A program made the translations under genes and the position numbers. A model generated the notes under the pieces. That model saw only the letters and a list, made by a program, of their open reading frames with translations, was not told the origin of the DNA and ran no database searches. Positions 16,807-24,007 of a stretch of 37,515 nt of DNA are shown here, piece by piece; the first letter of the stretch is position 1, and every line of letters begins with the position of its first letter. Source of the stretch: an uncultured Shewanella sp. (lineage in GTDB: Bacteria; Pseudomonadota; Gammaproteobacteria; Enterobacterales; Shewanellaceae); the NCBI RefSeq assembly GCF_947495455.1, contig NZ_CANLZC010000051.1, positions 1 to 37,515 of the forward strand, written 5' to 3'.

Positions 16807-17289
16807 ATGGATGTGATCAAATATTTTAATAAGGCTAATATAGACAGTATGTTGAATTATCATTTTCGACGAGGATGCTTATTGACTTTGCCGTTAGCTT
16901 TGAGTGCTGCGACTTATGGTAGTGTATTAGGCATGTTAGCTGCAGATAAAAATATGACAGTGCTTGAGTTGTTAACGTTAAATATATTTATGTTTGCTGG
17001 TTCGTCACAATTTTTAGTCGTTGAAATGTGGCAACCTCAATTGGCTATTGGGGCTTTATTAGCGGCGGTATTAGCGATGAATGTTCGGTATTTTCTTGCT
17101 TCAGTGTCAATATCGCCTTTATTTAAGCATTCAAGTTTATTTCATAAAATCACTATTATTTTCAATTCGGGGAACCATGGGCTGTACGCGTTAATATTGA
17201 CAACAGTCAATATGATAATAACCAAGAGTATATTATTGTCTATGTGTGTAGGTGTATTCGCCATGATACTGCTTAGACAATATTTGTAA
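16807..17289 (+). pseudogene. Probable azlC-azlD deletion fusion (branched-chain amino-acid exporter remnant)
   Basis: The 160-residue frame starts like AzlC: RRGCLLTLPLALSAATYGSVLGMLA, FMFAGSSQFLVVEMW, then MNVRYFLASVSISPLF, the family's conserved blocks up to about residue 108. AzlC proteins usually run to about 230-250 residues, but here the sequence breaks off. It ends with IITKSILLSMCVGVFAMILLRQYL, which resembles the C-terminus of AzlD, the small partner normally encoded just downstream. The simplest reading is an in-frame deletion joining azlC to the end of azlD. Such a product could not form the normal AzlCD pair. The stop codon lies in the first unit of a tandem repeat. The DUF2000 gene follows 75 bases later. 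AzlC identity is firm; the fusion is inference. Confidence 0.6.
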
Positions 17290-17322
17290 TAAGAATATTT
17301 GTAATAAGAATATCTGTTAAGA
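17280..17322 (+). repeat. 15-bp tandem repeat at the 3' end of the azlC-like gene
   Basis: ATATTTGTAATAAGA occurs at 17280-17294 and 17295-17309, with a degenerate third copy to 17322. The first unit contains the stop codon TAA of the azlC-like frame. Confidence 0.65.
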
Positions 17323-17364
17323 ATAGCGGTAATAAAAAGAGATGTAATAATAAAGGAATTCACC

Positions 17365-17772
17365 ATGTTTGATACAAAAATAGTGATTGTGATCAGAGAT
17401 GATCTTCAACCTTGGCAAAAAATGAATGCTGTCGCATTTTTAACGTCAGGTGTTGTTGGTCAGTACCCCAATATTTTAGGGGATGATTATGTTGATGCAA
17501 AGGAGCATCGCTTTAATCCATTAGTCGTTCAGCCAATGATCGTATTAAAAGCGACATCTTCAGTATTGACTAATATCCATAATCGCTCAATTAGTCGAAA
17601 TGTGAAAACCTCGGTATTTATCGAAGAGATGTTCACCACAGCCCATGATGAAGAAAATAGAGAGGCATTTCGTCAGTATGCCCCTGATGATGCGAAACTG
17701 GTGGGTATTGCGTTGCGGGCAGAAAAAAAGGTCGCCGATAAAATCATTAAAGGGGCAAAAATGTATTCGTAA
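17365..17772 (+). CDS. DUF2000 family protein
   Basis: 135 residues matching DUF2000 in layout throughout: KIVIVIRDDLQPWQKMNAVAFLTSGV at the start, GDDYVDAKEHRF, LVVQPMIVLKATSSVL, VFIEEMFTTAHDEENREAF, and a final LVGIALRAEKKVADKIIKGAKMY. The family is about 135-140 residues, so the gene is complete. Function is not established; the fold is described as similar to peptidyl-tRNA hydrolase 2. AAAGGA precedes the ATG. It follows the azlC-azlD remnant, an arrangement consistent with an old operon. A strong hairpin at 17865 follows. Confidence 0.85.
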   Translation: MFDTKIVIVIRDDLQPWQKMNAVAFLTSGVVGQYPNILGDDYVDAKEHRFNPLVVQPMIVLKATSSVLTNIHNRSISRNVKTSVFIEEMFTTAHDEENREAFRQYAPDDAKLVGIALRAEKKVADKIIKGAKMYS

Positions 17773-17864
17773 AAGGTGAATGCATGTATGAATACTTCAT
17801 TAAGCTGACTTAGGTGCTGGTTATGTCGAGGATCTAGGTGGCTCTGGTGGTACAAGTGGTTAAA

Positions 17865-17898
17865 TAACCTCCCTAAAAATGGATTTTTAGGGAGGTTA
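17865..17898. terminator. Perfect 16-bp stem with 2-base loop
   Basis: TAACCTCCCTAAAAAT, GG, ATTTTTAGGGAGGTTA. The perfect symmetry and A/T ends next to the GC core fit a bidirectional intrinsic terminator, here after the DUF2000 gene and before parM. An in-frame TAA at 17861 closes a short Gly-rich reading frame just before it (see findings). Confidence 0.7.
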
Positions 17899-18052
17899 AT
17901 TTGATGGTTATCATGCTGATTAAATTGAATGAATAAAAAATCTGGATAATTATTCGCCATCTATTTATGGGGTTTTGGCTATTTGCTAAAGTTTATTGAG
18001 AAAGTGTCGCTATAAAGGAGTAATCCCTTTCTTTAATAGGCTTAACTTTATA

Positions 18053-19075
18053 ATGCAAGCAGTACCTTTAAAGTTTGCCATCGATGATGGTTCGACAAAC
18101 GTAAAAATTAGCTGGATAGATAATGGGAAAGTATGCAGTATCACGTCTCCCAACTCTTTTAGAAAAGACTGGAAAAGTGCCGCCTTATTAAGTGATAAAA
18201 AAATCTTTAATTATCAGATTGGCTCGACAAAATATACCTTTGATGCCACCTCAGATAAAGCATTATCGACAACCCATGTGGCATTTCAATACGATGATTT
18301 AAATTTGTTGTCGGTACATCACGCACTGTTACAAACCGGCATAGCGCCCTGTGAAGTGAAAATTTTAGTGACCTTGCCTATCACTGAATTTTATAACGCC
18401 GATGATTGTCAAAAGAATGAAGCGAATATCGCTCGCAAAAAAGCGAACTTAATGCGAGATATCAGTTTAAATAAAGGTGATGTCTTTAAGATTGTCGATG
18501 TGGAAGTCTTGCCTGAAAGTTTGCCTGCTGTGTTAACCACCTTAGTGGATTCTGGAGTGAATGAATTTACCAAATCCTTAGTGATTGATGTGGGTGGTAC
18601 CACGTTAGACATGGGGGTGATTGTGGGTGAATTTGATGATATATCCAGTGTTTATGGTAATGCTGAAATTGGTGTGTCTATGGTAACGGATGCGACGAGA
18701 AAAGCCTTAGCCGCTGCAGACAGTGATGCCAGTTATTTAGTCGCAAATGAGTTGATAAAACGTCGTCATGATCGTGATTTTGCCAGTGAAGTGATTAATG
18801 ATTTAAGCAAGCTCGATTGGGTGCTTGAATGTATGACGAATAAGATTAATGAGCTGGGTGATGCGGTGGCTTATGAAGCGAAAACCTTCATGCGAAATCC
18901 TAATCGTATCTACTTAGTGGGTGGTGGCGCGACTTTAATTGAACAAGCGGTGAGAGAGGCTTACCCTAGTTTAGCCAGTAAAATCGTTTTGCTGAATGAA
19001 CCTCAAGAAGCATTGTCACGTGAGATCTGTTGTTATCATGCAGCTGAAGTCGATGATATCGCCGTTGCTTCATAA
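18053..19075 (+). CDS. parM: ParM/StbA actin-like plasmid-segregation ATPase, chromosomal
   Basis: 340 residues from ATG 18053. The match to plasmid R1 ParM is easy to follow: KFAIDDGSTNVKISW (phosphate-1 loop), SPNSFRKDW, DKKIFNY, VHHALLQTGI, VTLPITEFY, ERKKAN-like NIARKKANL, LPESLPA, VIDVGGTTLDMG (phosphate-2), YGNAEIGVSMVTDA and LVGGGATLIEQAV (adenosine loop). ParM polymerises with ATP into filaments that push plasmid copies apart through ParR bound to parC. ATG 18053 gives an N-terminus close to R1 ParM (320 residues); a TTG at 17996 would add 19 unrelated residues. AAAGGAG lies at 18014-18020, too far upstream for this start. The ParR-like partner follows 20 bases after the stop. No clear parC iteron array was seen upstream. 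Confidence 0.9.
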   Translation: MQAVPLKFAIDDGSTNVKISWIDNGKVCSITSPNSFRKDWKSAALLSDKKIFNYQIGSTKYTFDATSDKALSTTHVAFQYDDLNLLSVHHALLQTGIAPCEVKILVTLPITEFYNADDCQKNEANIARKKANLMRDISLNKGDVFKIVDVEVLPESLPAVLTTLVDSGVNEFTKSLVIDVGGTTLDMGVIVGEFDDISSVYGNAEIGVSMVTDATRKALAAADSDASYLVANELIKRRHDRDFASEVINDLSKLDWVLECMTNKINELGDAVAYEAKTFMRNPNRIYLVGGGATLIEQAVREAYPSLASKIVLLNEPQEALSREICCYHAAEVDDIAVAS

Positions 19076-19095
19076 GCTTGAATAGAGAGACAAAC

Positions 19096-19818
19096 ATGCG
19101 TATTCGATGTAGCTTTATTGTTGAGCCGGAATTACATACTCATCATCAGTATGCGATTGATATTTTAAGAGCATGGCAGAAACAAGAAAAAGAAATGGAA
19201 AGCCATAAAGAGGTGATGATTGCGCGAAGTAATGCCTTTCATCAGTCTTTATATCTGTCAGGACTGTACTTGCATAAACTGTCTCCTGATTTACCTAAGC
19301 TGGTGAGCGAACTCTTGCCCAATGATGAGTTAAGTGTTGAGCCTTTATTGTGGCAGCTGGCACAAGTGGGCATTAAACAAAAGCCGCAAGATGCCGTGTT
19401 GTCTCAACCTCAATGGCAGCAATTAACCTCAATGCTGGAAAAACACAATGTTGATCAAACTGAGGCATTAAAAACAGAACAGGGCACAGTTTTCCAGCAT
19501 GATGAAGGGTTAACAATACAGACTCAGCTCGATAATATTGCCTCTGTGCAACAGCAGTTATTAGACAGGTTGAATAAACTTGAAGTGGAAGGTGCTAGCA
19601 AGGCCGTACCTTCATTAAAAACATCTGACTTTCATAAAGTTAATTTAAATATTGAGTCGATTAAAGCGAGCCAGCAGGATTTGATCAAACGGGTTGAACG
19701 CCTTGGGTTGCAATTGAAATCATCATCACAGGTTGCGCCGTTAGAGAAAGCTGAGGTGGATAGCTTAGACACTCAGTTAAAACGTGCTCGCAGCGTTAAA
19801 GCCAAAGGGCTGTGGTAA
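19096..19818 (+). CDS. ParR/StbB-like DNA-binding partner with long C-terminal extension
   Basis: 240 residues from ATG 19096 (GAGAG a few bases upstream). Residues 1-95 can be laid over R1 ParR: a basic beta strand (RIRCSFIVEPEL), then helices including FHQSLYLSGLYLHKLSPDLPKLVSELL, which parallels RAALTAGLALYRQDPRTPFLLCELL in ParR. It is thus probably a ribbon-helix-helix protein that binds a parC-like centromere and loads the ParM filament. Unlike the 117-residue R1 protein it carries about 130 more residues, Gln/Leu-rich and heptad-like (about 125-205), ending in a basic tail. The assignment rests on weak N-terminal similarity plus its position right behind parM. A terminator follows at 19891. 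Confidence 0.65.
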   Translation: MRIRCSFIVEPELHTHHQYAIDILRAWQKQEKEMESHKEVMIARSNAFHQSLYLSGLYLHKLSPDLPKLVSELLPNDELSVEPLLWQLAQVGIKQKPQDAVLSQPQWQQLTSMLEKHNVDQTEALKTEQGTVFQHDEGLTIQTQLDNIASVQQQLLDRLNKLEVEGASKAVPSLKTSDFHKVNLNIESIKASQQDLIKRVERLGLQLKSSSQVAPLEKAEVDSLDTQLKRARSVKAKGLW

Positions 19819-19890
19819 CGTCGTGGGGTAACGTCAATAAAAGGGAATGAAGCTAATACTCTTTCAACCTTTCCTTGCTTTAATGTGACA

Positions 19891-19916
19891 AAAGGTGCTC
19901 TTTTTTGAGCATCTTT
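19891..19916 (+). terminator. Intrinsic terminator after the parM-parR pair
   Basis: AAAGGTGCTC, TTTTTT loop, GAGCATCTTT (one G-T pair), followed by a T-rich stretch. It closes the two-gene unit. Confidence 0.6.
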
Positions 19917-20023
19917 GGTCATCTTTTATCTTTGTTGAAATATCTTATTCATTCATTAAATTGATTTTTTAGCATTTGCTTTTTCAATAGGTTGATAGTT
20001 TTAAACAATATGTATTCGATATT

Positions 20024-20479
20024 TTATGGCTCTGCCTCGCAGCTTAATTGACCTAAATCATCTTTTTGACAATGATAACCACACTTTATCTCACTCATAT
20101 TTTGTATGCATTTTTGATCCGCTTTTTGAGCACATGTCCATTGTCCTGCAAATGATTTACAGTCATATCCGCAGATTTTCTGACCATATTGATCATGACA
20201 GCGATATGCTTGAGGTGTTTCAAAGGTATTGATATTGGACTTGGAAGCTTGGTGGGCGATGGCAAATTTGTAGCCTTGGCGGTACGCATGATTGAGCTGT
20301 TCGGGGGTATTGGGGCATCCTTTGGCGTAATTAGGCTGCATAGCCACATTTTGGCGTGCATCATTGACCCCTTGGCTATAGGCTGACTGTTGATTACAGT
20401 GTTGAGCCATACTGTCTTGCCGTATTTGAGCGCAACCGGACAAGGATAAAATAACCATAATAATGAGAAAACGCATCAT
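20024..20479 (-). CDS. Cysteine-rich lipoprotein of unknown function
   Basis: 151 residues with a typical lipoprotein signal (FLIIMVILSLSGC, Cys16 lipidated). A segment with AYSQGVNDARQN and HAYRQGYKFA contains paired Tyr/Gly repeats of the kind seen in DUF2799-like lipoproteins. The C-terminal 60 residues hold eight cysteines in a repeated CGYDC/CGYHC pattern spaced by about 30 residues, likely disulfide-bonded in the periplasm or on the outer membrane. The second ATG (20476) is as likely a start as the first; GGGAAT precedes both. It is transcribed away from nifQ, its right-hand neighbour, and converges on the parR-like gene. Confidence 0.7.
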   Translation of the reverse strand: MMRFLIIMVILSLSGCAQIRQDSMAQHCNQQSAYSQGVNDARQNVAMQPNYAKGCPNTPEQLNHAYRQGYKFAIAHQASKSNINTFETPQAYRCHDQYGQKICGYDCKSFAGQWTCAQKADQKCIQNMSEIKCGYHCQKDDLGQLSCEAEP

Positions 20480-20687
20480 ATTCCCACGTTGCTAGTGCTT
20501 TTTGCTTAAGATTAGCAGCTTTATAAAAAAGCTGTATGATTGTTTTTAATTTTGAAAAAAAGTGTTGATAAATCGCTTATAAAAGTGATGAGTTCTGCCT
20601 AAGATCTTATCTTAGGCTAGTGCCGCTTCTCATTAGATGGATAACAGATTATGATGCCGTTTTGATATCTTTCTCGCAAGGTAGAAT

Positions 20688-21257
20688 ATGGATAAAATGG
20701 CTGCTATTTATTTCTATATTAATGGATTAAGGCAAGATCAGTCTCATGATATTCCTTCTGAGCTGATTCAATTTATCTATCTCTCTCTAACCAACAGAAA
20801 AGAGCAGACTGAGGAGGCGTCGATCCAAAGGTTGCGTTTATTGAGTGATTATTGGCAAGAGATGACTTGGGAAATGGCGTTGAATGAAATCGATCGCTTT
20901 AGTCAGTTAATGGTTAATAATGCCGGGCCACTGGAATTTTATGAGGATTTATTGGCTTTGCTCACAGCACATCTTTCTATGCAAGATAAAAAACAGGGAT
21001 TATGGTGGGCACATAAAATCGTCATTGCTTGTTGTGGTCGAACCCATTTGTATATTGATATGGGATTTGAGCAAAGACAAAGTATTACTGCATTATTTAC
21101 TCAGTATTTCCCTTCTTTTGCCATAAAGAATATCGACAATAAAATGCGCTGGAAAAAATTTCTCTATCGACAGTTTTGTTTGGCTGCTCAATTGCCTTTA
21201 TGCCCTACGGCTTCATGTGGTGAATGCCCTTCTTATCAAGAGTGTTATTCGGGTTAA
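20688..21257 (+). CDS. nifQ: NifQ-family protein (orphan)
   Basis: 189 residues with the NifQ C-terminal signature. MRWKKFLYRQFC is followed by the cysteine motif Cx4Cx2Cx5C (CPTASCGECPSYQEC). The centre has GLWWAHKIVIACCGRTHLYIDMGF, ending in the RxxLxxLMxxyFP-like segment (here SITALFTQYFP). NifQ holds a Mo-Fe-S cluster and passes molybdenum to the nitrogenase cofactor pathway. Here no nif gene lies nearby, which suggests either a diverged role in molybdenum or Fe-S handling or a remnant. The motif is intact, so the protein should still bind a cluster. AAGGTAG precedes the ATG; ATG 20697 is a possible alternative. Confidence 0.85.
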   Translation: MDKMAAIYFYINGLRQDQSHDIPSELIQFIYLSLTNRKEQTEEASIQRLRLLSDYWQEMTWEMALNEIDRFSQLMVNNAGPLEFYEDLLALLTAHLSMQDKKQGLWWAHKIVIACCGRTHLYIDMGFEQRQSITALFTQYFPSFAIKNIDNKMRWKKFLYRQFCLAAQLPLCPTASCGECPSYQECYSG

Positions 21258-21395
21258 AAATAAGCAGAAGGAGTCTACTCTCTTACATTAAATTAGTGAT
21301 AGCTAATTGATTAACAATGAATTACAACTTTTGTCGGTATTATTCAATTTATATTGTTTATTAATTGCACTTTATCGTCAGCTTGATACATTAAG

Positions 21396-21411
21396 TGTGA
21401 GATACATCACA
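21396..21411. promoter_or_regulatory. Perfect CRP-type box
   Basis: TGTGA-GATACA-TCACA has both half-sites of the CRP consensus with the standard six-base spacer. It ends only 16 bases before the ATG at 21428, overlapping where the ribosome-binding site would lie. If CRP binds here, repression, or activation from a promoter inside the annotated gene, is more likely than classical activation. Confidence 0.55.
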
Positions 21412-21427
21412 TAACGGATGATGAAAA

Positions 21428-22066
21428 ATGGATAATCAAGCTGTTGAACAATGTCGTGCAGTATACCTTACCGCTGAAGATTTACGGATCGCAGCTTCTA
21501 TTTTATATAATGCCTATCATAGCGATCCTTTATTTTTGGATGCATTAACAAGAGGTGAACAAACACAATATGAAAAGAAATTGAGAGGGGCGATTAGAGA
21601 AGAGCTCAATGAATTGTGGCAGCAAGAGCAAGCGTTAATTGGTTTATTTGATGGTGATAGATTGATTGGTGTGGCTTGTATTGCGACTCAACAGGTGCCA
21701 TTGGGAGAAGCAAGGTATTGGCATTGGCGTTTAAAAATGTTGTTAAGTACAGGTTGGCAATCCACTCAGGCCTTGATGAAAAAGGAAAGCCAAATTATTG
21801 ATAATTTACCCAGTAAAGAATGCGGTATTTTGCAATTTATCGCTATTTCTCCTATCGAACAAGGTAAAGGTTTTGGTCATAAATTAGTACAAGCTGTGCT
21901 AAGTTGGTGTGATGAACAACCTCAGCTTGACGGAATAGGATTGTTTGCTAGCCGAGCATCTGACATTTATCTTTTTAATCATCATGGCTTTGAAAAGCGT
22001 ACAGAATTGATGATAGGAAATATTCTTGGTGAGTTGCTTTTTTACGCTTCAGATAAAGCAGAATAA
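21428..22066 (+). CDS. GNAT-family N-acetyltransferase
   Basis: 212 residues with a GNAT domain in the second half: ILQFIAISPIEQGKGFGHKLVQAVLSWC contains the acetyl-CoA pyrophosphate loop (Gln-Gly-Lys-Gly-Phe-Gly), and IGLFASRASDIYLFNHHGFEKR is the usual last strand and Gly-Phe. The N-terminus (LTAEDLRIAASILYNAYHSDPLF) is like the acetyltransferases with a long N-terminal lobe. The acceptor is unknown. The start has a weak GGATGATG region. A CRP-like box lies just upstream. It converges on the SRPBCC gene. Confidence 0.85.
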   Translation: MDNQAVEQCRAVYLTAEDLRIAASILYNAYHSDPLFLDALTRGEQTQYEKKLRGAIREELNELWQQEQALIGLFDGDRLIGVACIATQQVPLGEARYWHWRLKMLLSTGWQSTQALMKKESQIIDNLPSKECGILQFIAISPIEQGKGFGHKLVQAVLSWCDEQPQLDGIGLFASRASDIYLFNHHGFEKRTELMIGNILGELLFYASDKAE

Positions 22067-22095
22067 TACCTCTGTTCGCGTTAATGAAGATGGAT

Positions 22096-22587
22096 TTATG
22101 AATTGATAGGTGCTTTAGCAGATTGAGATAAAGTGTGAAAATCTAGAATTTGTTTGGCTTTGTTGACGCCTCGAGCGGAGATATAACTTAAATAGGGACG
22201 AACGATATGACCAAATATTAAATCAACGAGGAAGTGATCGAAAGCGTAAAATAGCGTGCGAGTAAAATAGGTTTGCTGATCTTTAGCGGCTAAGTCGTAT
22301 CGCACATAGCCTCTTATACCAAAAAGAAATGCACTTTCTCCATAAACCAGAAAATAATGCGGAGCATCGTTGATTTGAGGTGTCCATTTTATTTGATGTT
22401 GAAGCCCTAATACTTGCGTATGCTCATTAACTGGCGGGTGATTGGGCGTTAAGGGCCGCTGTAAATAAGGTTCAATTTTTAAAGACCAAGGATAAAATAA
22501 AATCGGCCAATGGTTAGGGTTGGTGACATAGTCAAAGACTTGATGAATAGGCGCGTTGATTAAAACTTGTTTTTTTATGGCCGCCAT
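22096..22587 (-). CDS. SRPBCC/START-like ligand-binding protein
   Basis: 163 residues from ATG 22587, with AAAGAGG four bases away. An in-frame earlier ATG at 22710 would add 41 AT-rich-encoded residues with no ribosome-binding site. The N-terminus MAAIKKQVLINAPIHQVFDYVTNPNHWPIL is the first strand and helices of the Bet v 1/polyketide-cyclase (SRPBCC) fold, and the C-terminal helix FLVDLIFGHIVRPYLSYISARGVNKAKQIL also fits. These proteins bind hydrophobic ligands in an internal cavity. No specific role is indicated by neighbours. Confidence 0.7.
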   Translation of the reverse strand: MAAIKKQVLINAPIHQVFDYVTNPNHWPILFYPWSLKIEPYLQRPLTPNHPPVNEHTQVLGLQHQIKWTPQINDAPHYFLVYGESAFLFGIRGYVRYDLAAKDQQTYFTRTLFYAFDHFLVDLIFGHIVRPYLSYISARGVNKAKQILDFHTLSQSAKAPINS

Positions 22588-22807
22588 AAAGACCTCTTTA
22601 ATACTTTTATGGTTTACAGTATGCATGTTTAACCGATACTTTATCAGTATAGTGTATTCATTCTTTTTCTCCCCACTTTTGCTGTTTAATTGTATTACTG
22701 AATATTTCAAAAAAATAAAAGAGTTTAGAGCCTAATATTTTTAATAAGAATAAAGCTATAATTAATGATATCGATTAATGCTAGTTTTATACACTATCCA
22801 TTTAATT

Positions 22808-23010
22808 TCACTTCTTAATAAAATCGAGCACCACTTGATTAAACCGTTCGGGGTTCTCCACCATCATAAAGTGATTACCTCCTTCTTGCTCTTCAAATAT
22901 AAAGAGTTCTGAATTGGGAACTTGTTCGTGCATCCATTGGTGAGATTGCCAAGGAGCCTTGTTGATCAAATAGCTGCTTGAGATACAGCTATAGCAAGGT
23001 TTTCCGAGTT
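22808..23010 (-). pseudogene. C-terminal fragment of an alpha/beta hydrolase, separated by IS insertion
   Basis: Read on the minus strand, an open frame without its own start ends at TGA (22808-22810). It encodes the typical C-terminal part of an alpha/beta hydrolase: GKPCYSCISSSYL, QWMHEQVPNSELFIFEE, then GGNHFMMVENPERFNQVVLDF. The His in NHF would be the catalytic His. It is the missing end of the fragment at 24008-24727 and was parted from it by the IS. The exact junction is between about 23003 and 23025, and some hydrolase sequence may have been lost. Confidence 0.8.
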
Positions 23011-23928
23011 TTATTTCGTTGCCTGTCGAACAGGCATACCTAGCCCAATAACTTTGTTCATCGCCTTGACGCCAGCCAACGCTTCTCCGACCTGTGCATT
23101 GTAATCACGTAAGCTTAACTTGCTACTGATGAGTTGTTTATAACGATACATCTCCGTTTCCGATAGTGAGCGTTGATGGTAATCATTGTCAACTTTCCAT
23201 TGCTTTAACGTCCCAGACTTCAATGCGTCAACCGCTTTATTTCTCGGATGACCCTTTTCCCAATATCCTGCGTTTGAACGCGGTGGAATAGTAGGTTTTG
23301 CCCCTTTGCGCTGCAGTAACTTATGGCACGCTTTTGTGTCGTATGCACCATCAGCTGAGACTTGATTTAATTTCCGGCGAAGTGGGTTGAGCAATGTGGG
23401 TAACACTTCGTTATCAGCGACATTAACGAGGCTGACTTCAGCTGAGACAACATCATGAGTCTTTGCATCAATCGCGAGGTGTAACTTACGCCATGTGCGT
23501 CGCCGTTCCTTACCGTGCTTGCGCGTTTTCCATTCGCCTTCACCGTAAACTTTCAATCCTGTTGAATCCACGACAAGATGAGTGACGGGGCCTCGGCAGG
23601 GGCTGCGATAGTTAACTTTAACAGTCTTGGCCCGTTTGCTTATACAAGTGTAATCTGGTGCCGTTAATGGCACATCCATCAGTTGAAACAGAGAATTGAT
23701 AAAGCCTTCTGTTGCTCGCAGTGATAACTTAAAGACGCCTTTGAGCATAAGGGCAGTTTCAATTGCGGTATCACTGAATTGAAACCCCCTACCACGGCCG
23801 CCGTGATGGGTTTTGCAGTGCCAAGCATCGATAGCGGATTCATCCAGCCAAAAAGTGACCGAACCTCGATTGACCAATGCTTGGTTATACTGTTTCCAGT
23901 TCGTTATTTTACGTTTGGATTTGCCCAT
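23011..23928 (-). CDS. IS903-group transposase
   Basis: 305 residues. DDE catalytic residues are visible: Asp in VVDSTGLKV, Asp in SADGAYD, and the Glu in the Y(2)R(3)E(6)K signature (Tyr-His-Gln-Arg-Ser-Leu-Ser-Glu...Lys), with the N-terminal KITNWKQYNQALVNRGSVTFWLDE typical of IS903 relatives. The frame is intact, so the enzyme could be functional. The last residues (MPVRQATK) may be altered by the deletion that removed the IS end. Confidence 0.92.
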   Translation of the reverse strand: MGKSKRKITNWKQYNQALVNRGSVTFWLDESAIDAWHCKTHHGGRGRGFQFSDTAIETALMLKGVFKLSLRATEGFINSLFQLMDVPLTAPDYTCISKRAKTVKVNYRSPCRGPVTHLVVDSTGLKVYGEGEWKTRKHGKERRRTWRKLHLAIDAKTHDVVSAEVSLVNVADNEVLPTLLNPLRRKLNQVSADGAYDTKACHKLLQRKGAKPTIPPRSNAGYWEKGHPRNKAVDALKSGTLKQWKVDNDYHQRSLSETEMYRYKQLISSKLSLRDYNAQVGEALAGVKAMNKVIGLGMPVRQATK

Positions 23929-24007
23929 GTCATCTGTCTCGTTTTGGCACTGACAAGATCAGATCACAGAACGACCAAATGGTTCCTTAGATTTAAGCAA
24001 CAACGCC
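23011..24007 (-). mobile_element. IS5-family (IS903-group) insertion sequence, right end unresolved
   Basis: The transposase end at 24007, read inward on the minus strand, is GGCGTTGTTGCTTAAATC, the IS903-type terminus. It interrupts the alpha/beta hydrolase gene. At the other side the mirror terminus is not recognisable: hydrolase coding sequence resumes within about 25 bases of the transposase stop, and no 9-bp target duplication is apparent. The element has therefore probably lost its right end by an adjacent deletion. It can be expected to be immobile unless the other end lies elsewhere. Confidence 0.8.

Noticed and set aside
17673..17960. 95-codon minus-strand frame over the DUF2000 end and terminator
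   Set aside because: It runs through a perfect transcription terminator and antisense to a clear gene.
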